Part shown: positions 56,915 through 64,000 of the stretch, piece by piece | Layout: every line of letters begins with the position of its first letter | Numbering within the stretch: the stretch's first letter is position 1 | DNA from: an uncultured Acholeplasma sp. | GTDB taxonomy: Bacteria > Bacillota_I > Bacilli_A > Acholeplasmatales > Acholeplasmataceae | Direction: 5' to 3' | Length of the DNA stretch: 64,000 nucleotides | NCBI GenBank assembly: GCA_937868795.1 | Contig: CALMNM010000154.1 | Span: 20,249-84,248, forward strand | The notes under the pieces: model-generated | What the model was told of the DNA's origin: nothing | Seen by the model: only the letters and a program-made list of their open reading frames with translations | Databases searched by the model: none | Program-made: the position numbers and the translations under genes

Positions 56915-59074
56915 TCAAATGGATGACTTGACGATCCACTTATCAAAAATATAGATGAGCTGTGGGAGTAAGACTAATACGGTAAGCATACCAAAGAATG
57001 CGCCTAAGGCAATTTGCAACCCAATCTGTTGAATCGTCAGTATAGACGAGATAAGTCCTATGGACAAACCTGCAATAGCAAAGATGATCGCCGATGTTGT
57101 GATTGATGGTGCGGTATCCTTAATCGCCATCTCAATGGACTCATGTGCATTTTTTTCTTTTCTAACTTCAATATATCGCTTGGTAAATAAGATCGCATAA
57201 TCAATGGTTGCCCCAAGTAAAATCGTGGACACGATAAGATAACCCAAGAAAGAAAGTGAATCTCCAATCAAATAAGGTACCGACATCGCTAAAAAGACGG
57301 AGGTCACGATCACTAAAGGAAGAATAATGGGTAATAATAAATTCTTAAAGGTGATAAAGATGACAATCATGATTAGTCCTAATGCGATTAAATTGACGAA
57401 CAAGTAATCATCTTGAATGACATCTTTAATCGTGATTGCTGCAGAAGTTGATCCTAGGATATAAGCCGTTGAAATGTCTAGTGTATCGAGATGATTGAGG
57501 ATGGTCGTGTAGTGTTCAAAGGCTTCTTCTGATTCCTCAGGCATGTCTAGATCAAGGATGATTCTCGCCCAACCATTTTGATGGAATGATCCTTCAAGAG
57601 AACTAAGAATTAATGGATCTGATGTGAGATTAAGTAGAGAAGGGTACCCTTGAATGGATTGAATGGGGAGCGTTTGATCTTGATATAGGGTTGTCATCAA
57701 GAGTGTTTCATTAACTATATCTTCTTCGATCAAGATAACCATCTGTGTGTGATATCCAAACTGGGCAACGACCTCTTGCTCATCATCATAATACGTCGAC
57801 CCCTCACTTCCCGTTAATGAAGATTCACCATAAATGAACGTGTTATGTGATTGAAAATAGTAAGCAGGCGCGATCAGAATCAAAAAGATCGTGAGAAAAA
57901 TAAAGCGAAAGCGATAAACAAAACGTGCAAATGCACTGAATCGTGGAATAAAAACACGATGTTTTGATCTTTCAATCCATGTATCTAATCCTTTGATTAA
58001 CATTGGGCCAAGGATCAATGCAGATAATACGGAAAGAATAACTGCCTTCATAAATACAATTCCAATATCCATCCCAATTGAAAAGCGCATAAAAACAAGG
58101 GCTAAAAAACTAACTGCAGTGGTAAGAGCAGAGGCTATGACAGGGGACTTGACGTGATTGAGCGTGGTTTTTATGCGTTGTGTTGGATCAGTGACCTCAA
58201 GCCGATCTTCATGATTGCGATGAACGATGAAAATAATGTAATCGAGTGAGATCGCGAGTTGTAAGGCAATAGCCATCGATTGTGTGATGAATGAAACATC
58301 AGGTAGAAACGCATTCGTGCCTAAATTCATAATAATAGCAACTCCACTTACAACAAGGAAAACGATGAGATCCGCATACGAAGGCGTCATGATTAAAAGA
58401 ATGATTAAAATGAGAGGGATAATCAGCCATGTAATCTTCATGACATCCCCTTCAATTGCTTGTCGGGTAAATCTGGTCGCCATCAATCCTCCTGTTAAAG
58501 AGTAGGGCACACCAGTTGTTTCCAGCTTGGTTTCAATCTGATCAATCACTTCATCCGCTTTTGAATCGCTAGCTTGAATCGAAAGGGTCAATGTCATCCG
58601 CCAGGTTTGACTTTGTTGATACCGTTCGAGTGGTTCAGTAAACGCCTCTTTTGCACCTACAGGAAGATTGGTTGCAATCTGATAAAAACTCTCCTCAAAG
58701 GACAGACCTAATCCCATCATCATATCCATTTGACCTTGGATTGCGCCTGCTGATGCTGGATCAAGATTTGATAAAAAAGCTGTATATGCCAAGGGATTAA
58801 AGATTGATTGAATAAAATCGATTGATGTGACATCCTCTATGTCGAGTAAATCATTATAGAGTGCTAAACTTTGGGACAAACTCATATCTTCAGCCATAAG
58901 AATGATGTATGATGAGGATCCAAAATTCGTCTCATAAATATCAATTCCTTCAACAAGAGATGTCCCTTCTGGTAGATATTTCTTGAGATCGTAATTGACA
59001 TTAATGGATCCTATAAAGAGTATCGATCCAATCAGCAAAAGTGATGTAATGATCATGGTTAATTTATATTTCAT
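56915..59074 (-). CDS. MMPL/RND-family membrane exporter
   Basis: 719 residues with the RND duplication: helix 1 (about 5-25), an external loop of about 140 residues, five helices (about 195-345), helix 7 (about 375-395), a second external loop, and five helices (about 560-710). Lacks a signal for cleavage. MMPL-type proteins in Gram-positives export lipids or drugs by proton motive force. The frame opens 84 bases upstream, but the ATG at 59074 has GGAGGTG at ideal distance. Divergent from a TetR gene across an inverted repeat, so probably repressed by it. Confidence 0.88.
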   Translation of the reverse strand: MKYKLTMIITSLLLIGSILFIGSINVNYDLKKYLPEGTSLVEGIDIYETNFGSSSYIILMAEDMSLSQSLALYNDLLDIEDVTSIDFIQSIFNPLAYTAFLSNLDPASAGAIQGQMDMMMGLGLSFEESFYQIATNLPVGAKEAFTEPLERYQQSQTWRMTLTLSIQASDSKADEVIDQIETKLETTGVPYSLTGGLMATRFTRQAIEGDVMKITWLIIPLILIILLIMTPSYADLIVFLVVSGVAIIMNLGTNAFLPDVSFITQSMAIALQLAISLDYIIFIVHRNHEDRLEVTDPTQRIKTTLNHVKSPVIASALTTAVSFLALVFMRFSIGMDIGIVFMKAVILSVLSALILGPMLIKGLDTWIERSKHRVFIPRFSAFARFVYRFRFIFLTIFLILIAPAYYFQSHNTFIYGESSLTGSEGSTYYDDEQEVVAQFGYHTQMVILIEEDIVNETLLMTTLYQDQTLPIQSIQGYPSLLNLTSDPLILSSLEGSFHQNGWARIILDLDMPEESEEAFEHYTTILNHLDTLDISTAYILGSTSAAITIKDVIQDDYLFVNLIALGLIMIVIFITFKNLLLPIILPLVIVTSVFLAMSVPYLIGDSLSFLGYLIVSTILLGATIDYAILFTKRYIEVRKEKNAHESIEMAIKDTAPSITTSAIIFAIAGLSIGLISSILTIQQIGLQIALGAFFGMLTVLVLLPQLIYIFDKWIVKSSI

Positions 59075-59209
59075 AAAGACACCTCCTACTATCAGTTTAA
59101 ACGTCTTCAATCCATTCATACCCATTACGTTTTTTAAAATCATCTCAATAGAGAACATTGTTCATCACCATGTATATTTATCCATCAGATTGCCAACTAA
59201 ATGATGCGA

Positions 59210-59254
59210 AATAAACAACAATGAGCCTATATGTTCAACATTGTGTTGTTTATT
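59210..59254. promoter_or_regulatory. Large inverted repeat, putative TetR operator
   Basis: AATAAACAACAATG (59210-59223) pairs with CATTGTGTTGTTTATT (59239-59254), differing only by a 2-base insertion; 15-base centre. The right arm contains TTGTTT, a possible -35 box for the TetR gene (17 bases before GATAAG). Placed between the divergent TetR and MMPL genes. Confidence 0.65.
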
Positions 59255-59296
59255 GTGTCACATGTTGTGATAAGATGGAATTGAGGAGATGATCGC

Positions 59297-59878
59297 ATGA
59301 ATCCTGAATCGATGGACCACCGCGTACGGGTTACGTATGAAATGCTAAAACAAGCTCTTTATCGCTTGATCAAGGAGAAACCTAAAAGTGAAATCACCAT
59401 CAAAGAACTTTGCTATGAGGCGAAGATCAATCGGACAACATTTTATGCGCATTTCCAAGGGGTTAATGATTTAATTGAGCATCTAGAACGCGAACTATGG
59501 GTCGATATTTTTGTGATCTTAAAACGTTCAGAGAAAGATAGAACCTACTTCGGAGATCGGATATTTTTAGATATTTATGAATTATCCATCCAGTATAAAG
59601 AACTTTTTCACTTATTACTGATTCAGAATGCGGACCCTATGTTTTTAGAGAAAGTGTACAATCTAGGGCGATCTGCGTTCCAAAATCTCTACAATCGTCC
59701 TAAAGGAAATAAAAACCCCATTCAAATGGAGTATTATTATATCTCAGTTCTCAACTCTTTTATTGGTATTTTAAGACAATGGATGACTACCGGGATGAAA
59801 GAGTCGGTTCACGAAATTGCTGATATCACCAAACGAATTATTACACGAGGTATCTATTTCACCCTTGAAGAAAATTAA
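59297..59878 (+). CDS. TetR/AcrR-family transcriptional regulator
   Basis: 193 residues. N-terminal TetR helix-turn-helix (about 8-60): ITIKELCYEAKINRTTFYAHF is the family core; an all-helical ligand domain follows. The C-terminal part resembles the TetR_C_7-like group that often regulates lipid or drug exporters. GAGGAG precedes the ATG. Likely repressor of the divergent MMPL gene. Confidence 0.87.
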   Translation: MNPESMDHRVRVTYEMLKQALYRLIKEKPKSEITIKELCYEAKINRTTFYAHFQGVNDLIEHLERELWVDIFVILKRSEKDRTYFGDRIFLDIYELSIQYKELFHLLLIQNADPMFLEKVYNLGRSAFQNLYNRPKGNKNPIQMEYYYISVLNSFIGILRQWMTTGMKESVHEIADITKRIITRGIYFTLEEN

Positions 59879-59915
59879 AAAATGTCTCAAGCAAATGCTT
59901 GGGACATCTTTTTTT
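59877..59915. terminator. Bidirectional terminator between TetR and AraC genes
   Basis: Stem ATGTCTCAAGC / GCTTGGGACAT (11 bp, one mismatch, 4-base loop) with T runs on both strands. Confidence 0.88.
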
Positions 59916-60768
59916 ATTGGTTCTTAACAATCGGAATCCAGACTTCTGCACGATAATCTTTTCGTGACGAACCATCTTCAGGATAACATTCAAAATCTGG
60001 TGTACCAGCGTGGCGATAACCTGAAGAAGGAAAGAACTCTTCATAAATCTTTTGCCATACATGCTGAATAGCTTGTGGCATAGGTCCGATGGACTCAAAA
60101 ACTGCCCATGTTGACTTAGGGATGACGACATGCTCCAAATGTTTGATCACATGGTCCGCTTCAACCCCGATTAGATACTTAAAACTTCCATCACTTTCCA
60201 TGCCATAGCATACTCCTAGGAATGGTTTGTTCGGCGAAACTTGACAAAGTTCACCCGGAAGAGACGATTGATTTGTCGATTGCCAAAACTTTGAAATGGA
60301 TTGATCTTTCATGTTTTCATCCTGAGTTGTCCTAATCGATTTCCCTACGACAACAAAAGCGTCTTTCTCCAAAATTTGATATTTCATCATTAGTGCTCCT
60401 TTCAAATGAAGTGTGAAGGACATCTTAGGGATAAACAATAACGCATCCTGATGTTTCCGAGCTGCACTTGGACTTAAACCATGAAGCTGTTTGAACGCGA
60501 AACTAAATGCATCTGGAGATTCATACCCATAATCCAGTGCAATCTCCGTAATCGTTTTATGTGTCTTTAGCAGTTCTAGACCTGCCAAAGAGAGTCTTCT
60601 TCTTCTGATATAATCACTGAGAGTCAATCCGGACAAAACTGGAAACATACGGTAAAAAAGTCCTGAGGGGCATAGGGTGATGCGCTCAATCACCTGTTCA
60701 TCTATGGTGTGATTTAAGTTAGCCTCAATGTAGTCCATGGCTTCATTGAATCGTTGAATTGTATCCAT
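59914..60768 (-). CDS. AraC-family regulator with GyrI-like effector domain
   Basis: 284 residues: N-terminal AraC double helix-turn-helix (about 5-105; YIRRRRLSLAGLELL and ITEIALDYGYESPDAFSFAFKQLHGLSPSAARK), then a GyrI-like/SOUL-type effector-binding domain (about 120-284; KFWQ, FLGVCYG, ending YRAEVWIPI). This order, like Rob and BmrR relatives, is used to sense hydrophobic or cationic drugs. Monocistronic; target genes not evident, although the MMPL exporter is near. Confidence 0.88.
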   Translation of the reverse strand: MDTIQRFNEAMDYIEANLNHTIDEQVIERITLCPSGLFYRMFPVLSGLTLSDYIRRRRLSLAGLELLKTHKTITEIALDYGYESPDAFSFAFKQLHGLSPSAARKHQDALLFIPKMSFTLHLKGALMMKYQILEKDAFVVVGKSIRTTQDENMKDQSISKFWQSTNQSSLPGELCQVSPNKPFLGVCYGMESDGSFKYLIGVEADHVIKHLEHVVIPKSTWAVFESIGPMPQAIQHVWQKIYEEFFPSSGYRHAGTPDFECYPEDGSSRKDYRAEVWIPIVKNQ

Positions 60769-60849
60769 AAGTCACCTTCCACTTGTATATTAACATACGA
60801 AAATCATCGATGCCCGTGAGTAAATGAGCAATTATTAGCGGAATATCGG

Positions 60850-62685
60850 TTAAATCTCTTCTTCCATAAATTTTTTCATGACAAGTAACGATTCGGTGGA
60901 GTCACTAAGCCCACCTGTTTTATTACGTGATAACCAGATGTTTTGATAGTTCTGAATGAGCAACGAAAGTTGCTTAGATAACCGTTGTTTAAGATTGAGT
61001 TTGTCTGTTAATTTCAATGTTGGATTGAAATAAATGATAAAGTCGAACAAGGTATCAAGCATAAAGATCGTTACATCGATCTCTTCAAGTACCCATTGTG
61101 CATGTTCAGGTACTTTAATCAGCGTTCTTCTTTGCTTTATCTCATCTATCCATTCTTTTAATTGTGGATATAGACGGATGTTATTCAATGGATGATGCTC
61201 CATCACTTTTTTCATTGATGAAACCACATCCGATGGATCAACAACTCGGTGAAGAATCATTATATCCATCATGGATGTTCGATTGCTTAAATAATTGGGT
61301 TGATAGCGATCATACGTTCCTAAATCGATGATGAGTTTCCCTAGGGATTCACCATCATCTTGGAACCAGCCGCTCAGAATATTCTTAATTTGATGTCGAT
61401 TTTGAGCATGACTACGCCATGACTCTAGCCCAGCATAAATAAGCGCAGGATAACTGATGATAGTTTGTTGCCAGTGACCATTATCACCCCAATCGGTCAA
61501 TAAAATACCTAATCCTTCAAATGCCTTTGTCCAACGACATGCTTCTTCAATATTCTTGATCATGTCATCAGTTCGACCGCTAATGCTGTTCCAAGAAGAT
61601 GTCCCAGGAGCCGCCATGAACTTAACCTTCTTTTCAGAGAGTCGCTTTAATGTCTGATAAAATGGATAATCATAATCATAACCCCAATCCACAAAAATTA
61701 ACTCTTTAGGTAACTTTTCAAGCGTTTCAGGATGATGATTAAGGACGTCTCCCCAAACTAGAGGTGTTATTCCCCATGAAGTGACTAATTCATGTAACTT
61801 GAGTAGATAATCTAGGTAGACTTGACCTACACCCACTGTTAAGGCTTTTTCTTTACTTTTTCCGTGCCCCAATTCATAGGGTTCATCTAAATTCATGTGA
61901 AAATAAGGTGAGATCGATCCTTTGACAGCATCTTGATAGAGTGTTTTGACAAATTCAAAACTTTCTTGTGAGAGCGGATTGAGTGTTGAGGCTTTTCGAT
62001 ATGCCCCCCACATAAACATCCCTTCGGGTAGTTCTGCAAGATGTGGAAACTTCGTCAACCATTCAGTCATATGGCCAAGACCATTGTGACATGGAACCAG
62101 ATCAATCATCTGCTGTTTGGCATAATTTTGCAGTTCAGTAAATTCATCTGGAGTTAATGGTGTCTGATCCTGATGATAAACATCTTTCAATGAAGGATAT
62201 AAAAAACTCATCCCTTCCACATAAAGCTCTAGATGATTATATTTAAGTTTTGCCATCGTATCAATCCATTGTTTGATTGATTTTACTGATGGGATTTTAT
62301 TACGCGATATATCCAACATAAATCCTCTGATGGATAATTCCGGCTCATCATCAATCGTCATACAAGGAATCTTTATTAAGTATTCTTTATTTTGCATCAA
62401 TTGCTCTAATGTGATCAAGGCATAAAACAATCCTTTTTCAGTAGCATAGTGTATCTCTATATTCACATCTTTTATGATTAATTGATAAGCTTCTTCCCCT
62501 AGCGTTTGATCGATTATACATTCAATTGTTGATTGAGATACTAATTTGTCATAAGCTTTTAAGAATGAAAATCGTTGAAATATACTTGATGGTAGGATGG
62601 ATTGATCGATAAAATAATATTTTTGCCACTCATGTGTTTTTATACGATCGATCAAGATTCTTTTCACAGCAGGAAAAATGTTCAT
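60850..62685 (-). CDS. GH20 family glycoside hydrolase, signal-less
   Basis: 611 residues. N-terminal zincin-like GH20b domain (about 1-110), then the catalytic barrel beginning SIRGFMLDISRNKIPS (about 113-128). Acid/base pair in HMNLDEPYELG (about 263-273; D-E), instead of the HxGGDE found in secreted hexosaminidases; VDWGYDYDYP and LLTDWGDNGHW line the pocket. A C-terminal helical region (about 470-611) follows. No signal peptide, so cytoplasmic, like the pneumococcal GH20C type. Probably an exo-beta-N-acetylhexosaminidase or related exo-enzyme. Divergent from a GH16 gene; shared promoter region of 140 bases. Confidence 0.85.
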   Translation of the reverse strand: MNIFPAVKRILIDRIKTHEWQKYYFIDQSILPSSIFQRFSFLKAYDKLVSQSTIECIIDQTLGEEAYQLIIKDVNIEIHYATEKGLFYALITLEQLMQNKEYLIKIPCMTIDDEPELSIRGFMLDISRNKIPSVKSIKQWIDTMAKLKYNHLELYVEGMSFLYPSLKDVYHQDQTPLTPDEFTELQNYAKQQMIDLVPCHNGLGHMTEWLTKFPHLAELPEGMFMWGAYRKASTLNPLSQESFEFVKTLYQDAVKGSISPYFHMNLDEPYELGHGKSKEKALTVGVGQVYLDYLLKLHELVTSWGITPLVWGDVLNHHPETLEKLPKELIFVDWGYDYDYPFYQTLKRLSEKKVKFMAAPGTSSWNSISGRTDDMIKNIEEACRWTKAFEGLGILLTDWGDNGHWQQTIISYPALIYAGLESWRSHAQNRHQIKNILSGWFQDDGESLGKLIIDLGTYDRYQPNYLSNRTSMMDIMILHRVVDPSDVVSSMKKVMEHHPLNNIRLYPQLKEWIDEIKQRRTLIKVPEHAQWVLEEIDVTIFMLDTLFDFIIYFNPTLKLTDKLNLKQRLSKQLSLLIQNYQNIWLSRNKTGGLSDSTESLLVMKKFMEEEI

Positions 62686-62825
62686 TTTGGTTTATCTCCT
62701 ATATGTTATAATTGGATGATGTTTTGATTCTATTCGCGTGTTCCACATGTATAATCTTATCACGAAAATAGAGTAACCCATCCATTTTGTGTTATACTGT
62801 TTTTTGGAACAACGTGGAGGTTAAT

Positions 62826-63539
62826 ATGGAATTTACAAAACTTATATATGATGAAGATTTTACACAGACAAAAACCATTGATCGCAGCATTTGGACCCTC
62901 GAAGTCGGGGAAAAATGGGCAAATAACGAATCCCAATGCTACGTGGATGATTTAGAACATGCTTTTATCCAGAATGGAACATTAACGTTAAGAGCCACCA
63001 TTCACGATGGTGAACATTGCAAATATCGTTCTGCACGCTTAAATAGTCGAGGAAAATTTGAATATCAATACGGGAAACTCGTCATTCGTGCAAAGATGCC
63101 ACAAGGACGTGGAGCATGGCCAGCATTATGGTTAATGGGTGCACAAAAAGGCCAGGTTAGATGGCCTCAATGTGGCGAAATTGATCTCGTTGAATTTGCC
63201 GGAAATAGACCTGGTATTATTACTTGTGCCATTCATACTCAAACCTATAATCACCGTAAAGGCAATGATAAGGGAACGAAGATTACCGTCAAAGATGCAT
63301 CCCAAGCGTTTCACGATTATATTTTAGTTTGGACTAGAGAATACCTTTCGTTCCAAATCGATGGCAAAGAGTTCTTCCGTGTCAATAAAGAAGCTAAAGA
63401 TACTTCTGATGAATGGCCTTTTGATCAGCCTTATTATCTCATCATGAATCTTGCCGTTGGCGGATGGTATGGTGGCAAAATTGTTGATCAAGACCTTCCT
63501 TTCGAAATGCAAGTCGAATCCATCAAAATTTATCAATAA
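62826..63539 (+). CDS. GH16 beta-glucanase, signal-less (third copy)
   Basis: 237 residues, jelly-roll only. Catalytic signature CGEIDLVEFAG gives E118, D120, E123; GRGAWPALWLMG precedes it and WPFDQPYYLIMNLAVGGWYGG ends the fold. The frame opens 39 bases earlier, but the ATG at 62826 follows GTGGAGG. No signal peptide, as for the copy at 50940, so it is predicted cytoplasmic. A TATACT box lies at 62793-62798. Outside the main locus and without the GAAAnCGnTTTC operator, so its control probably differs. Confidence 0.9.
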   Translation: MEFTKLIYDEDFTQTKTIDRSIWTLEVGEKWANNESQCYVDDLEHAFIQNGTLTLRATIHDGEHCKYRSARLNSRGKFEYQYGKLVIRAKMPQGRGAWPALWLMGAQKGQVRWPQCGEIDLVEFAGNRPGIITCAIHTQTYNHRKGNDKGTKITVKDASQAFHDYILVWTREYLSFQIDGKEFFRVNKEAKDTSDEWPFDQPYYLIMNLAVGGWYGGKIVDQDLPFEMQVESIKIYQ

Positions 63540-63545
63540 TGAATA

Positions 63546-63574
63546 AAGAGTTTATCGCCTGATAAACTCTTTTC
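63546..63574. terminator. Bidirectional terminator between GH16 and patatin genes
   Basis: Stem AAGAGTTTATC / GATAAACTCTT (11 bp, perfect, 4-base loop), T run on the plus strand and a short one on the minus strand. Confidence 0.88.
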
Positions 63575-63576
63575 TT

Positions 63577-64000
63577 TTATTTCAAATATTCATTTAAAAA
63601 TGATTTCGCATCCTCATAACCCCATGTGAATAATTTTTCAACATGGGCTTTTGAAAAATCAAGCACATTGCCTAAACTTCCCTTATGTTTGATTTCCCAA
63701 AGTTTGACCTCTGGATAATCTTCCGGTTTAAAAAACAGGGTTCGATTCAGGTGAATGATGATGATTTCATCGCATCCATGAGCAATCAAAGGTTTGATAG
63801 GAATATTATCAAACACACCCCCATCATAGTATTTCTTATGTTGATTTTTTACAGCTGGAAAAATCACTGGGATCGAACATGAAGCAATGACTGCTTTATG
63901 CGATTCCTTTTGGGTGAGTTCATCAAGAGGTAAATAGATGACTTTAGAGTCTTTTCTCAAATAGTGACGATAAGATGATTTCACCAATTCCATCAAACCC
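63577..64000 (-). CDS. Patatin-like phospholipase, N-terminus outside window
   Basis: C-terminal 141 codons of a patatin-family serine lipase; the frame is open at the right edge. Visible: ASCSIPVIFPAV (about 100 residues from the end) and the catalytic Asp motif YYDGGVFDNIPIKPL. The GxSxG nucleophile elbow and the oxyanion loop must lie beyond 64000. Family acts on lipid acyl esters, usually in the cytoplasm. Ends at the shared terminator. Confidence 0.88.
   Translation of the reverse strand, partial: GLMELVKSSYRHYLRKDSKVIYLPLDELTQKESHKAVIASCSIPVIFPAVKNQHKKYYDGGVFDNIPIKPLIAHGCDEIIIIHLNRTLFFKPEDYPEVKLWEIKHKGSLGNVLDFSKAHVEKLFTWGYEDAKSFLNEYLK

Overview
The window is AT-rich chromosomal DNA from a low-GC member of the Firmicutes/Mollicutes branch that reads TGA as stop. 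The gene set best fits a wall-less or near-wall-less lineage such as Acholeplasmatales, Izemoplasma or Haloplasma relatives: HrcA/CIRCE heat-shock control, rsmH outside any division/cell-wall cluster, no peptidoglycan genes, scavenging enzymes (lipoate ligase, deoxynucleoside kinase, fatty-acid kinase fusion) and IspG of the MEP pathway. This taxonomic reading is inference. I saw no insertion sequence, prophage or CRISPR array.

Layout. 1-28.5 kb is mostly housekeeping: recD2 (cut by the left edge), the nadD-nadE-mnmA operon, a Fur-family regulator, rsmH-mgsA, yceD-rpmF, lplA, a DhaL-DegV fusion gene, the CIRCE-controlled hrcA-grpE-dnaK-dnaJ operon, rpmG, ispG, a seven-gene overlapping operon from a Nudix hydrolase to an ABC-F ATPase (including a 48-codon gene), tRNA-Lys(CTT), a nuclease-fold protein, a small secreted protein, a PAS-like protein and an orphan response regulator. 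A putative structured small RNA with its own promoter and terminator lies at about 28.49-28.61 kb.

28.7-54.7 kb is one large minus-strand beta-glucan (laminarin-type) utilisation locus. The upstream unit (54560 to 48476) encodes a GH94/GH161-type phosphorylase, a cupin, a signal-less GH16, a LacI regulator and a GH30 lipoprotein. The downstream unit (48295 to 29800) encodes two solute-binding proteins (one a 1000-residue membrane-anchored form with carbohydrate-binding-like modules), two pairs of CUT1 permeases, an NHL/TPR/Yip1 membrane protein, a DUF5696 protein, a GH16 lipoprotein, a GH149-type phosphorylase and a signal-less GH30. A second LacI gene follows. Both units have promoters flanked or overlapped by near-identical operators of the form GAAAnCGnTTTC. 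The inferred route is surface cleavage of beta-1,3 chains and beta-1,6 branches, ABC import, then intracellular phosphorolysis to glucose 1-phosphate. No transporter ATPase is encoded here, so it must be shared from elsewhere.

54.7-64 kb holds a peptidase S51, deoxynucleoside kinase and GDPD group, a divergently arranged TetR regulator and MMPL-type exporter with an inverted repeat between them, an AraC/GyrI-like regulator, a signal-less GH20, a third GH16 (also signal-less) and a patatin-like phospholipase cut by the right edge.
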